Assembly (NCBI GenBank): GCA_946886875.1
Contig: CAMPJN010000224.1
Span: 1 to 6,441 of the forward strand
Origin: an uncultured Pseudomonas sp.
Lineage (GTDB): Bacteria > Pseudomonadota > Gammaproteobacteria > Pseudomonadales > Pseudomonadaceae
Length of the DNA stretch: 6,441 bases
Direction: 5' to 3'
This document shows positions 1 to 6,441 of this stretch, piece by piece (the stretch's first letter is position 1; each line of letters opens with the position of its first letter). The notes below the pieces were generated by a model. The model did not search any database, had not been told where the DNA came from, and saw nothing but the letters and a program-made list of their open reading frames with translations. Position numbers and translations under genes: made by a program.

Positions 1-2603
1 GCGAAGAAGGCCTTGAGGTCTTCGGCATCGTCGACATCCGGCGCCTGGCTGCCGAGCTTCCCGTAGACCTGGGCGAGAATGGACGCGCCCATGCGGTTCT
101 GCCCGCGGCCCAGGTCGATCAGGATCAGGTCGGTTTCGCCCTTGTCCATACGCAGTTGCGGGGTCAGGGTCTTGCGGATATCGCTGACCGGGGCGAAGCC
201 GGTGACGATCAACGACAGCGGCGAGGTGACGCTCTTTTCCGCGCCCTCCTCCTGCCAGCGGGTCTTCATCGACATCGAATCCTTGCCCACCGGGATGCAG
301 ATGCCCAGCTCCGGGCACAGCTGCATGCCGACGGCCTGAACCGTCTCGTACAGACGTGCGTCTTCGCCCGGGTGACCGGCGGCAGCCATCCAGTTGGCGG
401 AGAGTTTGATATCGGAAATCTTGTCGATGCGCGAGGCGGCCAGGTTGGTCAGGGTTTCGCCGATCGCCATGCGCCCGGAGGCCGCGGCATCCAGCAGCGC
501 CAGTGGCGTGCGTTCGCCCATGGCCATGGCTTCGCCGGTGTAGACGTCGAAGCTGGTGGCGGTCACCGCGCAATCGGCCACCGGCACCTGCCAAGGCCCG
601 ACCATCTGGTCGCGGGCAACCAGGCCAGTGATGGTACGGTCGCCGATGGTGATCAAAAAGCTTTTGCTGGCCACGGCCGGGTGATGCAGCACGCGAGTGA
701 CGGCTTCGTCGAGGGCCAGGTTGCTGGCATCGAAATCGTCACCCAGCTCGGCTTCGCGGGTGGCGGAACGGTGCATGCGCGGCGCCTTGCCGAGCAGCAC
801 GTTGAGCGGCATGTCCACGGCATTGTTGCCGAAGTGGTTGTCGGTAACGGTCAGATGGGCTTCTTCGGTAGCCTCGCCGACCACGGCGAACGGGCAACGC
901 TCGCGCTCGCAGATCGCCTTGAAGCGTTCGAAGTCGGCCGCGTCGACCGCCAGCACGTAACGTTCCTGGGATTCGTTGCTCCAGATTTCGTGGGGCGCCA
1001 TGCCCGGCTCGTCGTTCGGCACGTTGCGCAGCTCGAAACGCCCGCCACGGCCGCCGTCGTTAACCAGTTCCGGGAAAGCATTGGACAGACCGCCGGCGCC
1101 AACGTCGTGGATAAAGCTGATCGGGTTGTTGTCGCCCAGCTGCCAGCAGCGGTCGATGACTTCCTGGCAACGGCGTTCCATTTCCGGGTTTTCGCGCTGT
1201 ACCGAGGCGAAATCCAGATCGGCCGAGCTGGTGCCGGTGGCCATCGACGAAGCCGCGCCGCCGCCGAGACCGATCAGCATGGCCGGGCCGCCGAGCACGA
1301 TCAGCTTGGAGCCGATGGTGATCTCGCCTTTCTGCACGTGTTCGGCGCGGATATTACCCATACCGCCGGCGAGCATGATCGGCTTGTGATAGCCGCGCAC
1401 TTCTTCGCCGCGCGGAGTCTGGATCGCCTGCTCAAAGGTACGGAAATAACCGGTCAGGGCCGGACGGCCGAATTCGTTGTTGAACGCGGCGCCGCCGAGC
1501 GGGCCTTCGATCATGATGTCCAGCGCGGTGACGATGCGCTCGGGCTTGCCATAGGGCACTTCCCAGGGCTGTTCGAAACCGGGAATCTGCAGGTTGGACA
1601 CGGTGAAACCGGTCAGGCCCGCCTTGGGCTTGGCGCCGCGCCCAGTGGCGCCCTCGTCGCGAATTTCGCCACCAGAGCCGGTGGATGCGCCGGGGAAAGG
1701 TGCGATGGCGGTCGGGTGGTTGTGGGTTTCCACCTTCATCAGGATATGCACCGGCTCCTGAGTCGCGCCGTATTGACGGGTTTGCGCGTTCGGGTAGAAG
1801 CGCCCGGCATCGCGACCGACGATCACCGCGGCGTTATCCTTATAAGCGGACAACACGCCTTCGCTATTGAGCTGGTGGGTGTTCTTGATCATGCCGAACA
1901 GGGACTTCTCTTGGCTCTCGCCGTCGATATCCCAGCTGGCGTTGAAGATCTTGTGGCGGCAGTGCTCGGAGTTGGCCTGGGCGAACATCATCAGTTCGAT
2001 GTCATGGGGGTTGCGCCCCAGGCCGTTGAAGCTGCTCACCAGGTAGTCGATTTCATCTTCTGCCAGGGCCAGACCCAACTCGACGTTGGCCTGTTCCAAA
2101 GCGGCACGACCACCGCCGAGCACATCGATGGCGGTCAGCGGCTTGGGCTGAGCATGGCTGAACAGCGCCGCGGCGTCCTCCAGGTTGCTCAGGACCATCT
2201 GGGTCATGCGATCGTGCAGCAGCTCGGCGACCTGCTGGACCTGGGCTTCGCTCAGCTCGCCGGCGACGTAGTAGGCGATACCGCGCTCGATGCGCTGAAT
2301 CTTCGCCAAACCGCAATTACGCGCGATATCGCTGGCTTTGCTCGACCAGGGCGAGATGGTTCCGAAGCGCGGAACGCTGAGAAACAGACGACCGCTGGGC
2401 TCCTGCACCGGCACACTCGGGCCGTATTTCAGCAAACGGGCCAACACCTGCTCTTCGTCGGCGCCAAGCACGCCGGCAACCTCGGCGAAATGCGCGAACT
2501 CGGCGTACAGCCCAGTCACAGCGGGTACTTTGCTGGTCAGTTGGGCAAGCAATTTACCGTGGCGAAAAGCAGAAAGGGCGGGAGCGCCGCGCAGGATCAA
2601 CAT
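1..2603 (-). CDS. purL: Phosphoribosylformylglycinamidine (FGAM) synthase, large single-chain type, C-terminus outside the window
   Basis: The enzyme catalyses the fourth step of de novo purine synthesis in the cytoplasm: FGAR, glutamine and ATP give FGAM, glutamate and ADP. The window holds 867 complete codons of a protein that is about 1,295-1,300 residues in this family, so the C-terminal glutaminase domain with its catalytic Cys lies beyond the left edge. The N-terminus [14 protein letters not shown] is typical of proteobacterial PurL. The PurS-like N-terminal domain covers roughly residues 1-150, followed by a linker and then the AIR-synthase-like synthetase halves. Visible signatures are [19 protein letters not shown] from residue 289, with His296 as the conserved synthetase histidine, a glycine-rich stretch just after it, and [15 protein letters not shown] from residue 499. 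I saw no frameshift or internal stop. The ATG at 2603 agrees with family N-termini and has an AGAGG nine bases upstream. mltF is divergent from it. Confidence 0.97.
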   Translation of the reverse strand, partial: MLILRGAPALSAFRHGKLLAQLTSKVPAVTGLYAEFAHFAEVAGVLGADEEQVLARLLKYGPSVPVQEPSGRLFLSVPRFGTISPWSSKASDIARNCGLAKIQRIERGIAYYVAGELSEAQVQQVAELLHDRMTQMVLSNLEDAAALFSHAQPKPLTAIDVLGGGRAALEQANVELGLALAEDEIDYLVSSFNGLGRNPHDIELMMFAQANSEHCRHKIFNASWDIDGESQEKSLFGMIKNTHQLNSEGVLSAYKDNAAVIVGRDAGRFYPNAQTRQYGATQEPVHILMKVETHNHPTAIAPFPGASTGSGGEIRDEGATGRGAKPKAGLTGFTVSNLQIPGFEQPWEVPYGKPERIVTALDIMIEGPLGGAAFNNEFGRPALTGYFRTFEQAIQTPRGEEVRGYHKPIMLAGGMGNIRAEHVQKGEITIGSKLIVLGGPAMLIGLGGGAASSMATGTSSADLDFASVQRENPEMERRCQEVIDRCWQLGDNNPISFIHDVGAGGLSNAFPELVNDGGRGGRFELRNVPNDEPGMAPHEIWSNESQERYVLAVDAADFERFKAICERERCPFAVVGEATEEAHLTVTDNHFGNNAVDMPLNVLLGKAPRMHRSATREAELGDDFDASNLALDEAVTRVLHHPAVASKSFLITIGDRTITGLVARDQMVGPWQVPVADCAVTATSFDVYTGEAMAMGERTPLALLDAAASGRMAIGETLTNLAASRIDKISDIKLSANWMAAAGHPGEDARLYETVQAVGMQLCPELGICIPVGKDSMSMKTRWQEEGAEKSVTSPLSLIVTGFAPVSDIRKTLTPQLRMDKGETDLILIDLGRGQNRMGASILAQVYGKLGSQAPDVDDAEDLKAFF

Positions 2604-2612
2604 CGGGGACAG

Positions 2613-2617
2613 CCTCT
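2613..2617 (-). promoter_or_regulatory. purL ribosome-binding site
   Basis: The minus strand reads AGAGG here, nine bases before the purL ATG. It is a reasonable Shine-Dalgarno match and supports the chosen start. Confidence 0.6.
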
Positions 2618-2645
2618 GGGAAGGGGGTGTACTTTGAGGCCGTGC

Positions 2646-2651
2646 ATTCTA
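2646..2651 (-). promoter_or_regulatory. Candidate purL -10 box
   Basis: The minus strand reads TAGAAT (five of six to TATAAT), which would start transcription near 2639 and give a leader of about 35 bases. No good -35 hexamer lies 16-18 bases upstream. A TTGTCA exists, but 26 bases away, which is too far. The call therefore rests on the -10 and its position alone. Confidence 0.45.
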
Positions 2652-2652
2652 G

Positions 2653-4233
<1,581 letters not shown>

Positions 4234-4256
4234 CAGTAAACACGAATTGCCGCCTG

Positions 4257-4739
4257 CTAACGCTGCTCGCGGCGCGCCTTGAAAAATGCGCTGAGCGCCG
4301 CCCCGCACTCCTCGGCCAGCACCCCACCCTCAACCAACACCCGGTGGTTGAGAAACGTCTGATTGAAAAACTCGCCCCGGCTCAGCGCCACCCCGGCCTT
4401 GGGTTCGGTCGCGCCGTAGACCACGCGCTGCACCCGCGCATGCACGATCAGCCCGGCGCACATGCTGCACGGCTCCAACGTCACATACAGGGTACTGCCG
4501 GGCAGCCGGTAGTTGTCGACGGCCTGCGCTGCCGCGCGAATCGCCACCATTTCCGCATGGGCGCTGGGGTCATGGCGGGTGATCGGGCAATTGAAGCCGC
4601 GACCGACGATCGCGCCATCCTGCACCAGCACCGCGCCGACCGGCACCTCGCCCAGCGCCGCGCCTTCGGCGGCCAGGGCCAGGGCCTCGCGCATGAAATG
4701 CTGGTCGCGCGAGCGGTCGATGATTTGTACTTTTTTCAT
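4257..4739 (-). CDS. tadA: tRNA-specific adenosine deaminase
   Basis: TadA deaminates the wobble adenosine 34 of tRNA-Arg(ACG) to inosine, which lets one tRNA read CGU, CGC and CGA. The protein is 160 residues with the full cytidine/deoxycytidylate deaminase zinc signature: His61-Ala-Glu63 (zinc ligand and proton-shuttling Glu) and Pro90-Cys91-Ser-Met-Cys94 (two zinc ligands). PVGAVLV near residue 33 and YVTLEPCSMCAG are typical of the family. The ATG at 4739 (MKKVQIIDRSRDQ) matches the usual N-terminus. A GTG at 4781 in the same frame would add 14 residues encoded almost wholly by a REP palindrome, so I reject it. The weak GGA ribosome site abuts the REPIN. tadA lies 78 bases downstream of the oxidase on the same strand, so the two may be cotranscribed. 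Guanine deaminases share the fold, but sequence and length favour TadA. Confidence 0.95.
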   Translation of the reverse strand: MKKVQIIDRSRDQHFMREALALAAEGAALGEVPVGAVLVQDGAIVGRGFNCPITRHDPSAHAEMVAIRAAAQAVDNYRLPGSTLYVTLEPCSMCAGLIVHARVQRVVYGATEPKAGVALSRGEFFNQTFLNHRVLVEGGVLAEECGAALSAFFKARREQR

Positions 4740-4747
4740 GGGTTGAA

Positions 4748-4750
4748 TCC
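4748..4750 (-). promoter_or_regulatory. Presumed tadA ribosome-binding site, weak
   Basis: The minus strand reads CTAC-GGA-TTCAACCC-ATG. The GGA eight bases before the ATG is the only Shine-Dalgarno-like element. It directly follows the CTAC that ends the REPIN, so the hairpin reaches the edge of the ribosome site. Confidence 0.4.
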
Positions 4751-4821
4751 GTAGGCTGGAAAACCGCGAAGCGTTTTCCACCAGAAAAGCCGGTGGATGT
4801 AAAAAGCGACATCCACCCTAC
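4751..4821. repeat. REPIN-like element A: two inverted REP palindromes with outward GTAG heads
   Basis: The plus-strand unit starts with GTAG at 4751-4754. Its stem arms are TGGAAAAC (4757-4764) and GTTTTCCA (4773-4780), extended by GG/CC with one bulged C. The minus-strand unit starts with GTAG at 4821-4818. Its stem arms form a perfect nine-base pair, GGTGGATGT (4792-4800) with ACATCCACC (4809-4817). Nine bases separate the units. The GTAG head followed by an imperfect palindrome is the hallmark of REP sequences mobilised by REP-associated tyrosine transposases (RAYTs), and an inverted pair is a REPIN. The element fills nearly all of the oxidase-tadA gap and overlaps the oxidase stop codon. 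I recognise the GTAGGGTGGAT-type head from other gammaproteobacterial intergenic regions, but could not run a search. Confidence 0.85.
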
Positions 4822-6188
4822 GCCACCTCGATGGAGGCCATCAGACCGGTTTCCATATGGTCGATGACATGGCAGTGGAACATCCATACCCCCGGATTAT
4901 CGGCGACCAGGGCCACGCGAGCACGCTCGTTCTTGCCCAGCAGGTAGGTGTCGGTGAAATAGGGAATGATCTTCTTGCGGTTGGAGTCCAGCACCTTGAA
5001 GGTCATGCCGTGCAGGTGAATCGGATGCTGGTACTGGCTAAGGTTGCGCAGTTCGAAGATATAGCTCCTACCCAGCTGCAGGCGGGCGATGGGCCGATCG
5101 GCGCAGGTCTTGTCATCGATGTCCCAGGCCTGGCCATTGATCTGCCAGAAGCTGTGCGCCGCCCCCTGAGCCAGTCCCACGGAAACGGCCCCGGCCCATT
5201 CGAAGTTGAATTTCAGGGTTTCGGCGGAGGCCAGATCCGGCTCGGCAATAGGGTTGGCCGGCAGCGCTGGCGGCCAATCACCCGCGACCTCGGTATTGGC
5301 CTGCGAGCGCAAAGTGGCCAGGCGCAACGGGCCGTTACGCAGCGGCAACTCCACTCCGGCCGCAGGCACCTTCAACCCCAGCTCGATGCGCATCCCCGGC
5401 CCCAGCCAATATTCCTTGCCCAGCGGACGCGGTTGGATCGGGTTGCCGTCCAGCGCATAGATGCGCACCTCGGCGTCCGGCAGGTTGAGCCTATAAGTCA
5501 GGGTATTGTCCAGGTTCAAAATACGCAGGCGCACCACCTGCCCTGCCGGCAGATCCAGGGTCGGCGCATGCCGGCCATTGACCGTACTCAGGCGCCCAGG
5601 CGTGCCGCCTCGCGCGGCTTCGCGGGGCACACTGAAATCGGTAAAGCCCCCCTGCTCGTCGACATGCCAACTCTTTAGACTCAAGGTGTGCTCGTGGGCA
5701 AAGCCGGTTGGCTCACTCTCCTCGACAATCAACGCACCAACCAACCCACGACCCAACTGCTCGCCGCTGGCGACGTGCGGGTGATACCAGAAGCTGCCGG
5801 CATCGGGGGTGATGAAGTCGTAGTCGAAGTATTCGCCGGGCAGCACCGGCGCCTGCGAGACATAAGGCACACCATCCATCTCCAGCGGCAGGCGGATGCC
5901 ATGCCAATGAATGGTGGTCGGCACCTCCAGCTTATTGATAAAGCGCACGCGCAAGCGCTCGCCCTGACGGCAGCGCAACTCAACGCCGGGCGCCTGGCCA
6001 CCGTAGGCCCAGGCCGGCGTGACGCGCCCCGGCACCAGCTCGATATCCAGCGGCGCGGCGATCAGTTCATAGTCGTGGGTCGCCAGGTTTTCCGGGCGAC
6101 CCAGCCAATAGCGCACACCGCTGGTACCGAGGCCGGCGACACCAAGACCAGCCAGGCCGATAAGGATTTGCCTGCGGGTAAAAGACAT
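4818..6188 (-). CDS. Tat-exported multicopper oxidase, three-domain laccase/CueO type
   Basis: This is a periplasmic oxidase expected to take electrons at a type 1 copper and reduce O2 to water at a trinuclear cluster. Its substrate is unknown. The protein is 456 residues. The N-terminus has a twin-arginine signal (FTRRQIL, Arg5-Arg6, hydrophobic 8-22). All four copper motifs are intact: HWHG at 94-97, YHPHV with His136 and His138, HPIHLHG with His388, His391 and His393, and HCHVIDHMETGLM with His438, Cys439, His440 and His444. The residue ten after the type 1 Cys, the usual axial position, is Leu449 rather than Met. No Met-rich insert like that of CueO is seen. It is shorter than CueO (about 516). 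The ATG at 6188 places the Tat motif correctly. P. aeruginosa appears to carry an equivalent gene beside guaA. The stop codon is TAG from REPIN A. SufI/FtsP is excluded because that relative lacks the copper ligands. Confidence 0.93.
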   Translation of the reverse strand: MSFTRRQILIGLAGLGVAGLGTSGVRYWLGRPENLATHDYELIAAPLDIELVPGRVTPAWAYGGQAPGVELRCRQGERLRVRFINKLEVPTTIHWHGIRLPLEMDGVPYVSQAPVLPGEYFDYDFITPDAGSFWYHPHVASGEQLGRGLVGALIVEESEPTGFAHEHTLSLKSWHVDEQGGFTDFSVPREAARGGTPGRLSTVNGRHAPTLDLPAGQVVRLRILNLDNTLTYRLNLPDAEVRIYALDGNPIQPRPLGKEYWLGPGMRIELGLKVPAAGVELPLRNGPLRLATLRSQANTEVAGDWPPALPANPIAEPDLASAETLKFNFEWAGAVSVGLAQGAAHSFWQINGQAWDIDDKTCADRPIARLQLGRSYIFELRNLSQYQHPIHLHGMTFKVLDSNRKKIIPYFTDTYLLGKNERARVALVADNPGVWMFHCHVIDHMETGLMASIEVA

Positions 6189-6194
6189 AGGAAT

Positions 6195-6198
6195 TCCC
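6195..6198 (-). promoter_or_regulatory. Presumed ribosome-binding site of the multicopper oxidase
   Basis: The minus strand reads CTAC-GGGA-ATTCCT-ATG. GGGA, six bases from the ATG, is a modest Shine-Dalgarno match and starts at the base directly after the REPIN. The overlapping GGAATTCC (6190-6197) is a perfect palindrome. Confidence 0.4.
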
Positions 6199-6250
6199 GT
6201 AGCCCGGATGCAATCCGGGAAATGTCATACCCGAATTGCATCCGGGCCAC
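6199..6250. repeat. REPIN-like element B: two inverted 21-base REP copies in the oxidase leader
   Basis: The plus-strand copy at 6199-6219 starts GTAG and contains CCCGGAT-GCA-ATCCGGG, a seven-pair stem. The minus-strand copy at 6250-6230 is the same 21 bases with two differences: its head reads GTGG, and one stem C is a T. Ten bases separate the copies. Each unit can fold alone, or the pair can fold together into one 21-pair hairpin. The GTAGCCCGGAT head is a common REP form in Pseudomonas and relatives. It belongs to a different sequence family from REPIN A. It ends ten bases upstream of the oxidase ATG, so it would be transcribed in the leader of that mRNA. Confidence 0.85.
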
Positions 6251-6331
6251 CAATTGCGACATCTTCTCATTTCAGCGACAGCGCTGCGACCCTGAAACCG
6301 GGACAAGATGCCGCAGCAGTGACCAGAAACG
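6251..6331 (-). promoter_or_regulatory. Presumed promoter region of the multicopper oxidase, no clear boxes
   Basis: Because a terminator follows guaA, the oxidase promoter should lie in these 81 bases. The best pair I see on the minus strand is TTTCAG-17-TGAAAT, which is weak (two and four of six matches). Two overlapping dyads are present: CAGCG-ACAG-CGCTG at 6273-6286, and TTTCAG (6270-6275) with CTGAAA (6292-6297). No CueR- or CopR-like box is recognisable. Confidence 0.3.
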
Positions 6332-6360
6332 ACAAGGGCAGCCTTGGCTGCCCTTGTTTT
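6326..6360 (-). terminator. Hairpin terminator after guaA, possibly bidirectional
   Basis: A perfect 12-pair stem runs ACAAGGGCAGCC (6332-6343) to GGCTGCCCTTGT (6346-6357) with two bases between the arms, starting seven bases after the guaA stop codon. In the guaA direction the tail is CGTTTC, a short T run. In the plus direction the tail is TTTC, directly joined to the stem. Position and stem strength make intrinsic termination of guaA likely. Confidence 0.8.
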
Positions 6361-6364
6361 CAGG

Positions 6365-6441
6365 TCACTCCCACTCGATGGTGGCAGGCGGCTTGCTCGA
6401 CACGTCGTAGGTGACGCGGGAGATGCCTTCGATCTCGTTGA
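6365..6441 (-). CDS. guaA: GMP synthase (glutamine-hydrolysing), C-terminal end only
   Basis: Only the last 24 codons and the TGA stop are in the window. The gene continues past the right edge. The tail reads NEIEGISRVTYDVSSK followed by PPATIEWE, the highly conserved dimerisation-domain end of GuaA. GuaA converts XMP to GMP using ATP and glutamine. The conserved PPxTIEWE ending makes the assignment firm despite the short length. It is followed by a strong hairpin terminator that separates it from the oxidase on the same strand. Confidence 0.95.
   Translation of the reverse strand, partial: NEIEGISRVTYDVSSKPPATIEWE

Noticed and set aside
4740..4781. A GTG start that would extend tadA by 14 residues
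   Set aside because: The extension is encoded almost wholly by the REP palindrome, has no ribosome site, and does not fit the usual TadA N-terminus.
6170..6224. An AUG in the REPIN B loop that could begin an upstream open frame overlapping the oxidase start
   Set aside because: It has no ribosome-binding site and sits in the predicted hairpin loop. Its reading into the oxidase gene in another frame looks like chance.
4751..6250. The oxidase gene as a cassette mobilised by flanking REPINs
   Set aside because: The two REPINs belong to different families, no transposase is present, and the gene appears to hold the same place beside guaA in P. aeruginosa, so it is probably ancestral.
4857..6410. 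Long plus-strand open frames opposite the multicopper oxidase (4857-5678 and 5688-6410)
   Set aside because: They are the same codon-aligned antisense artefact. The minus-strand reading has complete copper-binding motifs and a Tat signal.

Overview
This window looks like core chromosome of a Pseudomonas-type gammaproteobacterium. The inferred proteins (PurL, MltF, TadA, a periplasmic multicopper oxidase and the GuaA C-terminus) read as close relatives of Pseudomonas proteins. The GC content is high, and codons such as TTA, CTA and TCA are scarce. From memory of P. aeruginosa PAO1 (not checked by search), the same genes lie in the same neighbourhood there: purL, mltF, a tadA-like gene, a 'metallo-oxidoreductase' gene and guaA. 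The backbone therefore seems ancestral rather than a mobile island.

Layout, left to right. Positions 1-2603 hold the first two thirds of purL on the minus strand, running off the left edge. A divergent promoter region (2604-2772) separates it from mltF (2773-4233, plus strand), a lipoprotein lytic transglycosylase. mltF converges with tadA (4257-4739, minus), separated by only 23 bases. Upstream of tadA, on the same strand, is a Tat-exported three-domain multicopper oxidase (4818-6188, minus). It is followed by a short promoter-type region, a strong hairpin terminator (6332-6357) and the last 24 codons of guaA (6365-6441, minus).

Three of the five genes act on purines or a purine base in RNA: purL (de novo purine synthesis), guaA (GMP synthesis) and tadA (adenosine-to-inosine in tRNA). 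MltF and the multicopper oxidase work in the cell envelope. Nothing shows that the five genes form one pathway. The guaA terminator implies that oxidase expression starts mainly from its own promoter. tadA may be cotranscribed with the oxidase.

The most interesting structure is not a gene. Two REPIN-like elements (paired, inverted REP palindromes with GTAG-type heads) of different sequence families sit at 4751-4821 and 6199-6250. Each ends 10-11 bases upstream of a start codon (tadA and the oxidase), directly against the presumed ribosome-binding site. The first also supplies the oxidase stop codon from its GTAG head. The second would fold in the oxidase mRNA leader as a 21-pair hairpin whose only two imperfections are G-U pairs. 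A second point is that mltF lacks a Shine-Dalgarno sequence and has a TATACT box six bases before its ATG, so its mRNA may be leaderless. I found no CRISPR array, insertion sequence, tRNA or rRNA, and no clearly novel protein system.
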